A stretch of 64,000 nt of DNA from the NCBI GenBank assembly GCA_950295325.1, contig OX485807.1, positions 37,728,440-37,792,439 on the forward strand, read 5' to 3'. This document shows, piece by piece, positions 48,271 through 61,135 of this stretch (its first letter is position 1; each line of letters starts with the position of its first letter). A model generated the notes under the pieces. The model worked only from the letters and a program-made list of their open reading frames with translations. It had not been told where the DNA came from and did no database searches. Source of the stretch: Polytrichum commune. Its lineage: Eukaryota; Streptophyta; Polytrichopsida; Polytrichales; Polytrichaceae. The position numbers were made by a program, and so were the translations under genes.

Positions 48271-49591
48271 TTGATAACAATTGCAATGCCACGTTACATA
48301 TTGGTATGACATGTCTTACATATTGAATTCACAATGCATCATATCTTGAAACCAATATTCCTCTTTATTGTACACCTTTTTATTATTGATATAATGATTG
48401 TGTTAGATATTTAAATCCAAAATGTAGATGCTTAAAGTAGCATGATAGTCCTCAATATTTCAAAGAGAAGAAAATGTAGTGGGTCCATGTTTACATGGTA
48501 GACATGTCCCAAGGGATTTCCCTAGGCTAAGAGCGCAACCCAAAAAATAGATTGAGGCCTATGATGTTGGCGTTAAGTTGCGTTATCTATGTACCTATTA
48601 CAAAAAAAAAAAAAAAAACAAGTGAGCGGATATCTAAAAATGTCCATTATAGGTTTAGCACCTTTAAATTAGACCTATTTGTTTGTATGCACAAAAACAT
48701 AGCCTCCATGTTGTTTGTATAGGTATTAACATGTGTTATGCATGTAGTTGGTGTGGGGTTTGTGCCAATCATGTAGATTGAAGGCGAAAGTTGTTGGGAA
48801 CTCCTCCTAATTTTAAATTCAGAGGAAATTTGACCTCAACTTAAATTAGTGAGATTACATTGGAATGAATGTAATTCATCCCCACATAATCTCACTAATT
48901 CAAGCTTTAACATGGCTCATGATCGTGGCAACAATCTTGTTAAAGCATATGGTGAAAAAAACTACATCTTGTAGTCTATCATTGATGTATTCCAACATGT
49001 TTGAACTTGATTAATTCCTGGTCTCTTATGCTAATTCCAATTTCAAATATGCTTTTAAAAACCCCATTTAAAAAATTTAAAATGCTAGACAATTTCACCT
49101 TCGAATTACATAGTTGTTCCAATTTCCATGCAATGTAACTTGTAAGGGAGTCCACAATGGACTCCATTAAAATATTGGAAGACATGAAGATGTAGAAGCA
49201 AGATTGCTAGAGTTGAGAAAAGAAGCGAACGGAAACCACAAGAACTTCATTATGTACTACATAGTGTACACGAGCAACCCCATTACAACCCGTGACAAGG
49301 TGACACGTGTATAATATAGAGATAACCTTGACCACATTGTGAAGACCGCTTGTTGTAGTTCAAATTTATCATGCTCATGTCTAATGCAGATACATCACAT
49401 TAGCAAGATCTAAAATGGTCCGTGCTTCATATTTTTAGGCAACTTCTACGTCTCTCCTCATTTTTCCTTTATGTTTGTTGTGTTAAGGTTTTCAATGAAC
49501 CTAGCAGCAAAGTTCACATTAGAGACCCCCAATTAATGTGTTGCACTTAAATTGGAATGAAGGAGCCATAATATATAAAATGTAAGGTTTT
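48271..49591. other. Intergenic spacer upstream of the B55 locus
   Basis: Holds an 18-base A run (about 48602-48619) and a small hairpin at 48843-48902 (ATTAGTGAGATTA against TAATCTCACTAAT, loop about 34). No gene seen. Confidence 0.45.
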
Positions 49592-49830
49592 ACTGGGGCC
49601 CTTGCCATGGCTGAAGCCACGTCATCGCAGGTGATTGACGATGGCAAGTATCCGCTCACAGTGGGAGGAGTCGCAGTATGCTCTGTTCCAAGTTACAAAG
49701 GCCTCAACAAACACACTTGGGGGTTGAGGGGGGGGGGGGGACACGAGGCGGGCAGGGGGATCTTACGGGCAGCACAAGAAAATAGCCAGTATTCGGTAAG
49801 CGCAGCGGAGGGCGGGCAGGGGGAATTGTA
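49592..49830 (+). repeat. Segment duplicated at 63786-64000 (upstream of the B55 gene)
   Basis: From TTTTACTGGGGCCCTTGCC onward, 213 bases match the window end almost exactly. Differences are a few substitutions, a 3-base and an 8-base indel, and the length of the G run (13 here, 15 there). A frame starting ATGGCTGAAGCC is disrupted relative to the other copy by the 8-base indel, so I do not call it a gene. Confidence 0.9.
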
Positions 49831-49844
49831 GACTCTGTTCTCGG

Positions 49845-50210
49845 GCAGCTTCTCTCTCTTCTCTCTTGTGCGCTCGCTCCCTCCCTCTCTCTCTCTGCCT
49901 CTGTCTCTATCTCTCTGCTAAACTTGCACAGTCTCGCCGCTCCGCGCTGGCCATACGCGATGCTCGTCAGTCGATTGCTGGTTCCAAGCTGAGTGCGGTG
50001 AAGACGCATGGATTGCGCGTCCCGGGAGCATTCAGACGACGTAAGATGCGGTCCATTTGGAGGTCGGTGCAGGGAGAAGGAGCTCCCGGAGGCGATGGAA
50101 GAGCGGGGGGCACCAATTAGGGATCCAATGTGGTAGTGGGGGACATTAGGTTGTGGTGGGGCTAGGCGCCGTTGCGGAGCAGGAGAGAGACTGGGCCGAG
50201 TGGCGGAGTG
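49845..50210 (+). promoter_or_regulatory. Promoter / 5' leader of the B55 gene
   Basis: A CT-rich tract (about 49851-49918) typical of plant pyrimidine-patch core promoters is followed by a GC- and CpG-rich leader up to the ATG at 50211. The transcription start probably lies within or just after the CT tract. The 208-codon minus-strand frame (50330-49704) is the antisense of this GC-rich leader. Confidence 0.5.
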
Positions 50211-53200
50211 ATGATCAGTGGTGCAAGCGGGGCTCCCGCTGGCGCTGGGGCCCCTGCGCAACCTCAACCTGGGCTTGAGTGGAAATTCTCTCAAGTGTTC
50301 GGTGAGCGCGCTATCGGCGAGGAAGTGCAAGAAGGTAGGACGATCTCCCGTTTATTCGTCGCCTGAGTGCAGAAGCGGTAGGGTGGTTCTTTGTGCCTGG
50401 TCGTGTGTTCCGCTGGAGGCATGCACATTTGGCAGTAGGCGCGGATGAGAGGATGGAGATCGTGGTTGATTCTCTAGGCTTCTCGTTCATGGAGGTTCTT
50501 AGTCCTTTTTGCTGCAGTTGAGATTATGCGAAGCTGTGGGTTTGGTGTAGGTCAAGCATCCAACATTGATCGAGTCGCTAGTTAGGTGCTGGTTTCGAGT
50601 GAACATTGTCCCGCACTAGTTATATAGCAGCGGTCGCCCTTTGTGCAGAATCGTATTGTCATGTCCACCTCTAGTAGAATCAGTTTCCCCCTGCCCCATG
50701 TGACGAAAGAAATCTCGTAGCTCGTTCTCTCCTTCGGTCTTTCTCCTCTTTGTCTAAGTAAAGTCCTAGTTGTCGGAACGGATGGATATGCCTTTTCCAC
50801 GACTCAAATTTGACTCGAAAGTGAAGGTTCTTATGTTTAGTGTAGCAGGCTATTTTGAGAACAGGTTTCCTACTCTTGGTTAGGTCTTGGCGTTCACCTT
50901 TTGATGCTGCGTCAGAAGATCTTTCATATCTCGCCATATGAGTAAGCAGTAGAAGAACAGTTCATTCTGAGAGTTTATGGTGATCCAAATGGAATTACAG
51001 CACTTTTCAAAATTCCTGGGACGTCTGAGTATTCCTCTCTTTGTTTGTGCATGGAGTTACTAGTTTGGACTTGGTTTGCTTTCTCATGAACGTACAAAGT
51101 TGTTATTTTCTTCGACTGCCGATGGAATCCTGAAAGAATCCAAGGGCTCCATTACTTACAACTCACTATCTTAAAATCATTGTGGACTTTTGCCTTCAAA
51201 TTCTCAGGCAGTTGTCTCAGTGGTCCCTGGCGGATCTTGCTAGACACATATCGTTTTGTGTCACTCAGTTGCGAAGTCAACCTGGCGAACTATCCTCTTT
51301 AACTTACTGAAGAGCAAGAGTTCAATTAGATGTCAATGTAGTTTACAGATGTCGTGGTGGTACTAATAAATGATCATTTGTGTACTGTCATACTGTTGGG
51401 ATGTTTCAATGAATTACTGTCTTGTTGTGTTCCTTTCTTGCAAGTTCCTAATAATACTCTATTGTTTGTGGAAATACTGTGGTTGATGAAGATGCATTGG
51501 TTCTCATAGTGAGCAATTCTTCAAACCATTTGTGTTCGTAAGGGAATACATGTAGCGAGAGAATAGTACTAGAGTTTATACCAGAACTTTTTGTGAATGT
51601 TGGGAGCACTCTTATGTGCATGTCTGGGTTGGTTCTTCCCACTTCCTTCTTCTGGATTTCTTGGCTTTCCTGATGCATTGGGAATTCCCAGATATTGTTA
51701 TGTTTCTATCACTGGTCTATATTGTTTCTCTGCTACCCTTGAGAATATGGAATATAAAATCTGAATAGTTAATGGTATAACACAGTATGAACTTGTGCTC
51801 TGCATATTTGAACTTGAATCCAGAGGTTTGTGCCAGCTCCTATTTGCTGATACTCTTCTGTGTTACTTTTGTGATACCAGTAGACATTATTTCGGCTATC
51901 GAGTTTGATAAAAGTGGGGAGCATTTGGCAACTGGGGACCGTGGAGGGCGAGTTGTGCTCTTTGAGAGAACAGATGGCAGAGATGTGAGTCCTCTTTGGT
52001 GCTTATTGTTTTTGTTATGTTTTTCATTGCCATGTTAGTGTACATATGAATTGTGAAGTGCTGGCACCAATATCGACTTAGTGTCCACTTCAAGTGACCA
52101 GCTTAACAATGGTGTACTCTAGGAGGTTGTGGGAAAGTCATCCTCGTTCTCATCAAGGAGTACTTTTTGGGGGCTGGACTGTTGATGCTATTTGTATCAA
52201 GTTTGCGAGTGCCTTTCAATTGACAGCCATACCAAAGCAGCTGTATTTTTGGTTGTGCAGTTGACATGGCCATGATAGTAGCCTCAAAAGGCTAATGAAT
52301 GTAGTTTAGAACTCTTTGTTGGTTGTTGCTCTACTGCTAGTTCTAATGAATATTGAGGTCATGGTATGTCAGTTGTGTGGCATCTGGATGTTGTTGTTTT
52401 GGCAAGTTTGTGAGCTTGTGTTAAATTTAAATGTGCAGCAAAGAACCCGGAGGGAGTTGGAGAAGGTCGATTCAATGGGACCAAGGCATCCAGAATATCG
52501 GTACTCGACCGAGTTCCAAAGTCATGAGCCTGAGGTAAAATGGAGGATTGATGAGGTTGACTTTGGGAGGAGCTGTTAAGGGCCAAAGAGTGATATGGTT
52601 CTTCTCATGACACCAGTTAAATCCTGTTATATGATCCGTTGTAAATGTGACAATGTGGCAAACAGAGAACAACTAAACTGACTTGAGGTTCTGGATGACA
52701 TGGATGAATCAGCTAACGTGGAGTGTTGTAAATTCTGTTTCTGTAGAGCTTAAGAGTTGTATTATGCACATGTCCATGCTGTGTAGTTGAAAAGTTTTGG
52801 AATGATGTGAATGTAACACGATGTGGTTTTGTTTTGCAGTTTGATTACTTGAAGAGTTTGGAGATAGAAGAGAAGATCAATAAAATCAGGTGGTGCCAGA
52901 CCGCCAACGGTGCAAGGTTCCTACTTTCCACAAACGACAAGACCATTAAATTATGGAAGGTACCTCCAGCAAAGGGTGCAAGAACATTGGTGTGACGTAG
53001 CTATGCAGCAGCAAGCTTGAGCTTGGATGATTATGGTGGTGATTTAGGATTTGTGAGTGGTACCTTGACTAGGGATATGGTGATAAAGGAAGACATTGTG
53101 TTCCATCTTTGACACAAGAACAGAAAATTTATAAGGTGTTGCTGTAGTTTATTTTGTGGGGTGTCTTTGAAGGTGACTACATACTAGTGTTGTGAGGTGT

Positions 53201-56200
53201 TTCTGTTCTCTCCACAAGTATTGACCTTAAGGGTGTTTGGTATTGTTCCACAACTATGTCGAAAGTGTAAGGAAATTTGTGGGGTGGTTGGAGTGGTTAA
53301 GTTTTGTTTTTGTGGGAAGTTGCGTTGTTTAGGATTTGGAGTGAATAAGCAACCCCAACATTACATGGGTTCTGATGGCGAAGTGGATATCTGTCCACAG
53401 GTGACAGAGAAGAAGTTGAAACAAGTTTCAAATTTGAACATAGAACCTTCAGCACGAGCAAACGGCAAGCCATTAACGGATGGCGCGGTGCTTAACCCAA
53501 AGGGTTTTCCACTGCGGTCATCTATGAACGGTGGGCCATTGAGCCGGCCTGGTCCAGTGACGAACCCGGACTTTGAATTTCCCCCGGGTGGCATCCCATC
53601 GCTGCATCTTCCAATGGTACTTGTGCTGCTAACATTTTGCTATGGATATGGGAGTTGGTTGTTTTGTGAATCCTGGATGCAGTGTCCAGTTTGTGCGGGT
53701 GTGCACACGTGCATGATGACAACATGGAGAAGTGGATGAAGTGATGATCAATGTTGAAAAGGATAAGTTGATTGCAGAGTGGGTGGAAGCATTGGACGAC
53801 TAAGTGGCGTGTGGTACAATGGGATGCAGGTGTGGAGTAACGAGACTGCATTAGTGGCAAGATGTAGGAGAGTTTATGCGAACGCTCATGCATATCACAT
53901 CAACTCCATCTCCAACAACAGGTGCTTTCATCCCGGGCCATCCAATTTGGTGAAATGTGGAGTGATAGGTGGAGGATATGTTGGGTTGATTGGTGGATTA
54001 TGGGAGGAGGGGGGAGGCACAGTTAGGGATAAGGAATCTTAAATGTTTGTTGTGTCCAATGTGCAGTGACTGTGAGACATACATTTCTGCAGACGATTTG
54101 AGAATAAACCTTTGGAACCTGGAAGTTAGTGACCAAAGTTTCAACATTGTTGACATCAAACCGGTCAACATGGAGGACCTGACAGGTCTGGATCTGTCCA
54201 GGAGACCCTGAAGCTCAGCGGTAGCGATTGGGCATTGTAAGGGGTTGGGATTTGAATGTTGTGAGTAATTGGACACGATATGCAAGAAGGCAATGTTGCA
54301 AGATAATGTGAAAAGTGAGTGGGTATTTAATGAGGTTATGGGCATGGTGTTATACAGAACAAAGTTAGTGACTGTGATGGTTGTGGGTTGGGTTGGGTTG
54401 GGGATGAACAGAGGTGATCACGTCTGCGGAGTTTCACCCAACACATTGCAACATGTTAGCATACAGTAGCAGCAAGGGTTCTATTCGACTAATTGACATG
54501 CGCCAATCAGCCCTTTGTGATAGATATACGAAACTGTATGTTGGTCCTCTCCGAATCTTTTGGGGCACGGGGTGTGAAAGCACAGAAGTTTGTTCCACTG
54601 AATAGGTGACGGAGGGGCGGAATGCGTAGCATGATTATTGTGGTTTGATGTGGTTGGCGATTATGTTGGGTGTAGTATTGAATTTGATGGTTGCAATTGT
54701 GATTTATTTAGTGTGGAATGGGTTGGGATCAGATTTGAGGAGACGGAACCACCGGGAACCAGATCCTTTTTCACAGAGATTATTGCCTCCATTTCTGACA
54801 TCAAATTTGCAAGAGGTGGTCGCTACATCCTGAGTCGGGACTACATGACCCTGAAGGTTTGCACCATCTATCTGGAATAGTGTGGATAGGATGGTCGAAG
54901 ATGAGGGCGTTGTGGTGCTTGTGGAATCCTTGAATGCAGATTGAAAGATATAGTAGTGAATGTGTGGGAGTGTGGATACATTCTGAATGTACCAGGATTT
55001 TTGGGTCCGTTCTTCGTTTGTAATGTATATTGTAATTTTGTTGGACTGAGCATGTAAGGTGATTGATGGGCATAAAATAGTGAGAATGGATAAATGTAGT
55101 TGTTGAAGTTGTTAGTAGCTGATGATGGAATTTGAGTATTGATGTAAATAGTGAATCTGTTTGAATAAAAGGTGCAGCTTGATTGAGCGTTGGTTTGCCT
55201 TGTACAGTTATGGGATGTGAATATGGAAGCTGCTCCTGTTGCTACATTTAAAGTGCATGAGTACTTGCGACCAAGGGTACTCCTCCTAACTTTTGAGCAG
55301 ATATTGTTGAGTTGGACTGTGGTGTGATGATGCTGGTCTAGTTTGTGTGTAATGGTTTTGTGGGAATTTAACGGTGATGCTTACTTGAGAATGCTTATTG
55401 ATTGTTGTTCGTGGCTTTGTGCAGCTTTGTGACCTTTATGAGAATGACTCTATATTTGATAAATTCGAGTGTTGTCTTAGTGGGGATGGCATGCGTGTTG
55501 CAACTGGTTCATACAGGTATATCTCATATGTTTGTGGTATGCATATGAAGTGATGGTGTTGTTGTGGTGGGTAGCTATGGTGGTCTTCAAACCATCTTGA
55601 GAGGGATATCCCTTGTCATTTAGGGTAGGGGATAAATGAGGGTTCGTTTTAGTGTGCAGAACACATGTAGTTTAGTTGATATTTGATGGCTGAGGAGATT
55701 TGTGTGGATCTGCTTGTTTTTCAGCAACTTGTTCCGAGTATTTGGTGCTAGCCCTGGAAGTGAAGAGGCATCTTCTTTGGAGGCCAGCAAAACTCCAAAC
55801 AGGTATCTTTTTGCACTGGGATGCTGATGATGCTATTAATTTAAGGTTGTGTTTCATGCTTGGACTGTGTATTGGAGGAGGGACTCAAGGTAACATATGG
55901 ATCTGAGATTGTAAGGGCATAGCAGACTGGCGTTTGGATCTCATTTTGTGTGTTGTAGCTTAAACTGAAAATCTTGTCTGTTCATTGTAGACTTTCGTTA
56001 GCAGGGTTTGATCAAGCCCTATCATTGAGCAATGTCATCACCCCTGTACCTAACCTGGAAGTGCTTTCTTGAGAGTGTGTTAATATCAAATTTATGAAAA
56101 ATATGTGCGAGCAAGTTGTCAGCATTGGTTTGTGAGTTTAGAATTGTGTCTGCATCAGTTGCCCAGAATGAAGAATTATAGTAAACCATCTGCCTGTTGT

Positions 56201-56772
56201 TGTGGGGTTTGCAAATGTTGAAGGCGAGTAGTGACACCTCCCTCTAGACCTGGAAGTCGACTTGCTAATCTTGCCCGTGGACGTCGTGACAATCGACGAG
56301 GTAAGTATTAATCTCTACATATCAAAAACCTTTGTGGGCACATAGAAGTGTGGAGTATACATATATGCAATTCCCTCAAAAGTTTGAAGACACCATGTCC
56401 ATCCAATTCCAAATTAAGATAATGTGGTGGTATGAGTTGTGTGAGGATGTATGGTATGCCTCTAAGGTCTTGACATATGGGGATGTCAACTACTTGCCTG
56501 AGATTAAGAGCCAAAGATTGGAAACATTGGCAGTCTTGATATGTCTGCAGTTTTGTGTGCATTCCTGTGCCTCTTTGTGGAAGATTTTGCTTATAGCGAA
56601 TGTATCGAATGACAGTGATTTGTGTCCATGAATAGCAGGGGATAGTCCAGGTGTGGAGCCCAATGGAGGGATGTATGACTTTACATCAAAGCTGCTGCAT
56701 TTAGCGTGGCATCCAGCAGCTAATGTGATTGCCTGTGCTGCATCTAACAGCTTGTACATGTATTATGCCTAG
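50211..56772 (+). CDS. Protein phosphatase 2A regulatory subunit B55
   Basis: Fourteen exons: 50211-50334, 51881-51984, 52439-52534, 52840-52959, 53401-53616, 53830-53921, 54067-54185, 54412-54535, 54733-54856, 55208-55276, 55425-55516, 55725-55802, 56224-56300, 56639-56772; 522 aa, all GT-AG. B55 is a seven-bladed WD40 propeller that selects substrates for the PP2A catalytic/scaffold dimer. In order: [180 protein letters not shown] and a C-terminus YMYYA. These match plant ATB subunits closely. ATG 50211 gives the usual N-terminus; an upstream TTG extends the frame but is not a credible start. Exon 13 uses the acceptor at 56223 because the next AG leads to a stop. A linker (about 155-220) is longer than in Arabidopsis. 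Confidence 0.96.
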
Positions 56773-57374
56773 GATCACCTTTTTTTTTTTTTCTTCTTCA
56801 GTAAAATCATCTTGCACTTGCAAGATCTATTCCTTGCCTATTTGTGCTCTGGCTGGACTTACTGTTGATTGATTGATGAATTTGAGAGTCCTCCTCTCAA
56901 TGGCGATATCCATGGCATTGACAAGAAACATATTTGTTCAATTGAAATTGGTAATTGATTTGAAGCAAATGATCTTCTGAGCAGAAAAGTATGATTTCTA
57001 GGAAAAATTGAGTACTTTGAATGTGGTGGATGTATTACAGAGATTCACAAAGTCTGTCAACTTCCTTGACCATTTCTTTCAATGTAGTGCTGTATGCCCA
57101 TTTTTTAGACTGTGTCTATGAGTGATAGCTTGCTAGAAATCTCTTCAAAAACTGAGTAAGATGGAAGTATATGATGTAAATCCTTCGAGAAGAACTACCC
57201 TTCATTTGCTTCAGATTTGACATCAGATAATGGATAGAAGTGCCTATCATAGATATCCTTTCTAAAATGGACAGTATTTTCTAGAATGCAGCAAGTCTAT
57301 TCCTTGAGAATGCTACAGGTCATTTGTACAAAGGTAACCACTTCAGGGCAATGAATGGGGAGAATTGGCTACTA
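56773..57374. other. B55 3' UTR and spacer
   Basis: Presumed 3' UTR, with a 12-base T run near 56780. Nothing else seen. Confidence 0.5.
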
Positions 57375-57708
57375 CACTAAATAGCCCTATTATTGTGGGT
57401 GGAAATTAGTGTGGGCCACACTAGTTTTCTAGTCATGGTGGATTTAATTTGGGTCCAAGACCCCGGGTCCTCCCCGAAGACTTCCGACCAACACATTAAA
57501 TATTAGTTCTAGGGCAAAGGCAGCACAAAATGAAATAACCACTCATATTAAGTTTATAGAAAAAATGTTTACTTTGGTCCATGGTATTTGTTTTACTATA
57601 AATTTAGAGTGGGTTAAAAACTAATGTGGCCCACACCAATTTTCATTATGAGAATTAGTGTGGGCTCTAGAAAATTATTGTGGCACAAAGTAATAGGATT
57701 ATTTAGTG
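57375..57708. mobile_element. TA-flanked CACTAAAT MITE, copy F (334 bp)
   Basis: The left end CACTAAATAGCCCTATTATTG and the right end ending TAATAGGATTATTTAGTG form terminal inverted repeats of about 20 bp. TA lies at 57373-57374 and 57709-57710. The interior shares GTGTGGGCCACACT and GGTCCAAG-type words with copy E at 32854. Confidence 0.75.
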
Positions 57709-58204
57709 TAGTTACAAATTAGTTGATTCATATTCCCAAATTACCAATTCAAAATCAAAACTCTAGGAAATGCACCAAACCATATTTTGAATTTTCCGAT
57801 TTTAATCTAAAATACAATGAGTGATCATTTGATAAAAGGAAGTAAGGATGTGGGTAAATTAAATATACACCACAAAGCCCTAGGCCCTTCTCTATATATC
57901 ATATTTATGTAAAATGCAATTGACATATTAATTAAATTTTAGTCGAGGTCACTTTTGACCTCAACATCTAAAATTTGAACAATAAGTAACCTTAAATCAC
58001 TTTTGTATGAGGCCAAGAATGTACCTTGGGAACATTTAAGGCTTAAGGTGACACTAAGGGTTTACACTACAGTAGTGATCAATGACCAAGACCGTGTCTT
58101 TCTAAAATTCTCTCCTTGGTTGAGAAATGAGTGCCGGTCCAACTTCGCCTTACACAAGGTTAGTAAAATTAGAAGTGACCATGTGAAAGAATGGATGAGA
58201 AGTA
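57709..58204. other. Intergenic spacer
   Basis: No gene. TAAGGGTTTACACTACAG at about 58045 resembles a Harbinger-like left end but no partner was found. Confidence 0.4.
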
Positions 58205-58576
58205 CACTAAATATGATATTTAGTATTATGTGGTATTTTATATCAGTGTGGTAACTTTTTGGATGACATTTTTTATGACTAAGTGAGAAAATAATGTCAT
58301 GAATGATGGATGAGTTCATTCATTTGCCAAAATTCTACCTTCTCTTGTCACCAACTTGTGATGAAATATTGTCATGGATGATTGAAATTTGGATGAAAAA
58401 TCACCTGGTAAGTGATAGTAATTGCAACACTATAAATCTATAATCCCCCAAATTTTTTACAAGCAATGACAAATAATGTTGGATTGACATTTAGTGTTGG
58501 TGACATTGTAATGCAATTTACAATTGGTATTGAGCAAGACAATTAGAATTGGTGACACTAAATATCATATTTAGTT
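58205..58576. mobile_element. TA-flanked CACTAAAT MITE, copy D (372 bp)
   Basis: Left end CACTAAATATGATATTTAGTA after TA (58203-58204); right end CACTAAATATCATATTTAGTT before TA (58577-58578). The whole length aligns with copy A (15690), same orientation. Confidence 0.8.
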
Positions 58577-59599
58577 TAGTACGAATGTGGCATGGAATTT
58601 ATGTGTCCAAAAATGGATAATGTTTGGTGGTCACCCGGACTTTGCAGGGGAAGAATATAAATAAGTTGTCTCAACATGAAATGAAGGTAAACATGTTAGA
58701 AGAAAAGGGAAAAAGTAAAGTAGTTTCTAATATTTACACATCTTCTTTTTTAGCATTATTTTTATACTATTTTCAAATTATTATCTTCATTCAAAACACT
58801 ATGTCCTAGTCTAAGTCCACGTAACACACTATATCATGTGACCAGGGTTTTTGTAAAGTGATGTGAATGTCTCTAGGTTGTGGTCTTTGGACCATGACCA
58901 TGAGAAATTCTAAATCATTCTTTCTCACAACCCTTGGTTATGTATTTAAAACAACCCTAACTTAAGCTTCATATACACCTATGCATACTAAGTCAATGGT
59001 GACACTACAATGATGACGTATATGTAGCCTATCCAAGAGAGACCAAACTAGGGAGCCTAGTCTCAAGAAGGGATTTTTAATTGGCTATGCATTTGTGATT
59101 TGCGACTAAATATATAAATATATAAATATATAATGCAATTATTCCATATATATTGTGTGGATGAAATAGCTATAAAAATCCCTATGTTTTATAAACACTA
59201 GGTGAAATCATCAACTTTTGGATGAATGTGTATGAAGTTGAATGACAATTCATATAATCATCCATATGTGGCTTTGTCACTCCAATGGTTGTAGCCAATG
59301 CTCCTCTCTTATACATTTGAAATAAAATTCATCAGTTTCAAACAATAAACAACCATGAACGTCTATGGATGACACAAACAAATAGCCAAGACACGTAAAC
59401 AAATAGAAGCATGGGGCAACATAAGGAATGAAAACTTTGTTCTTGAATAGCTTATGCCTATCCCCCACTCTCACTCTCTCAAAGGTCCGATTTTGGATGT
59501 GAGCATGTGTTATTCAAAAACTTTTCTCTCTACATGCACCTTTTGTTTGAAAAGGAAACATGCAATTAGTGTGAAGTGATTATCAATCCAAATTATGCC
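58577..59599. other. Intergenic spacer
   Basis: No gene or delimited element; contains an ATATAAAT repeat near 59108-59133. Confidence 0.45.
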
Positions 59600-59830
59600 C
59601 GTAGGCATTTGCTTCATAGTATTCAAAGCTCGTATGAATATTCTATTCATTATCAAAGCAAAGATACTTGTGCTCAATAACTGATCATATGGGTACCCCC
59701 CCTCCCCCCAACTGTATTGACTAATGAGCCTAGAATGATTAGCTTATTTTGAGCATGTGGTCTAATCTCTTTTAAACATATGTGTTGTTGTTTATTAAAT
59801 CAACATTTAACCACATACCACTGGACTTCC
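59600..59830 (+). repeat. Dispersed repeat R1, copy 5
   Basis: CGTATGAATATTCTATTCATT, GATCATATGGGTACC, TGACTAATGAGCCTAGAATG, GAGCATGTGGTCTAATCTC and TTTAAACATATGTG. It extends the similarity with the TOC64-intron copy further to the left than the other copies do. Confidence 0.6.
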
Positions 59831-60601
59831 ACATTATTGATGTGTTGGGGTTAAATATGTTTGCCTTAACCCTTGATGATGTTTGATGTGTTCAAAATTT
59901 TAAGCTTATTGGAGTTATTTGTATATTATAGTGGATGAAACCATGGGTTTAGTCCCAAACCATGAGTTTATGAGAATTAACACAAAGTCATCCAAGTTTT
60001 CTTAATGCTTAAATTATCATCCACAAGGAGTGGTGCCATGCTATTAAAATTTGACTTTCTAGCTTGTTCTACTAGGATGGGCAGGTCAACCTAGCATTGG
60101 ATAGGCCAATCTGGGATTTAGGACAACATGTCCCATGCACGTACCTTTTTTTAATCCTAAAATTCTCACAAAATTTGAGAGATGGGAAAAGGAGGTCCAA
60201 AGATTTGCACCTAACTTTCAAAATAGGCTTTGAAACATGATGAGCTAGAAAGCTCTTACTAGAAAGTTTCCACTATAAAGTTTTCTCAAAGAAGGATCAA
60301 ACCCACGATTTTGTCCCTCTTTACGGGAGTTTCCAAATAACTCTAATATACATAAGATTCTCACATATAGAGGATGGGCACGGCATAAAGTGGCTATTGC
60401 ATCCATGGTTTAAGTGGTCATTTAATCTTGTGATTGGATGCATGAAACACTTGAAAATTGCATTCTAAAATTCGGAGGCTAGATGGACTCCAATGCACTT
60501 TTACAAGCTTAAGAATGATTGAGAAAGTCAAAGGAAAACGTGGTGCAAATAATGATGGGGTTAATGGCCTAAGTATGGACCGAGCATTTAGTGAAGTTAG
60601 T

Positions 60602-61135
60602 TAACCCTTAACTTCATGGAGCATATCGTGGCTTCATTAGTTCATCAACAAGGTAGCTTTTCTAGGAGCTCAATTTTTATTGTACCTAAAAGAAAAGTCG
60701 TTGTTAATGGTTTTAAGAGCATACCAATACAATAACAATATTCTAGTAATTTCCATGATACTTTATCGATTTATTATCATTAAACTATGAGAAATTGTGA
60801 TAAATATATGTAATAAAAATTATAGTTCAAAATATAAAGATTATATTAAGAATAAGAGTCCATAGAAAATTGACATTTTCAAATCAAAATAATATGAAAT
60901 TATTATATATAATAATGTGCCAACAAAGGGAAAAGTTGGTTCATTCTTGACTTTAAAAAAATATTGTGAACAACCATCTTTTCATATTGGAATAGGATTA
61001 TTGCCATTGACAAAAAAAAAATCATGAGGAACGTGTTGATACCTATTGTGACCTTCCTAGCACCTTCTTTTTGGATGAATTTTTCTTCAAGAGTCATTTA
61101 TAAGCTCAAAAACGGGCCTCTCAAGATATTAAGGG
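60602..61135 (+). repeat. Dispersed repeat R2, copy 2
   Basis: Aligns with 17963-18535 in the same orientation: CTTAACTTCATGGAGCATAT, AGAAAAGTCGTTGTTAATG, AAATATATGTAATAAAAAT, GAGTCCATAGAAAATTGACA and AACGGGCCTCTCAAGA. Roughly three-quarters of positions look conserved by eye. Confidence 0.75.

Noticed and set aside
49704-50330. 208-codon minus-strand frame rich in Pro, Arg and Ser
   Set aside because: Antisense of the GC-rich B55 leader and first exon. Its length follows from base composition.
53197-53739. 180-codon frame over B55 exon 5
   Set aside because: Only 53401-53616 is exon; the flanks are intron sequence with proper donor and acceptor at those borders.
56224-56231. Alternative B55 exon 13 acceptor at GCGAGTAG
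   Set aside because: Leads to a stop within a few codons; the acceptor ending at 56223 preserves the frame.
58045-58070. TAAGGGTTTACACTAC resembling a Harbinger-like left end
   Set aside because: No inverted partner found within a plausible distance.
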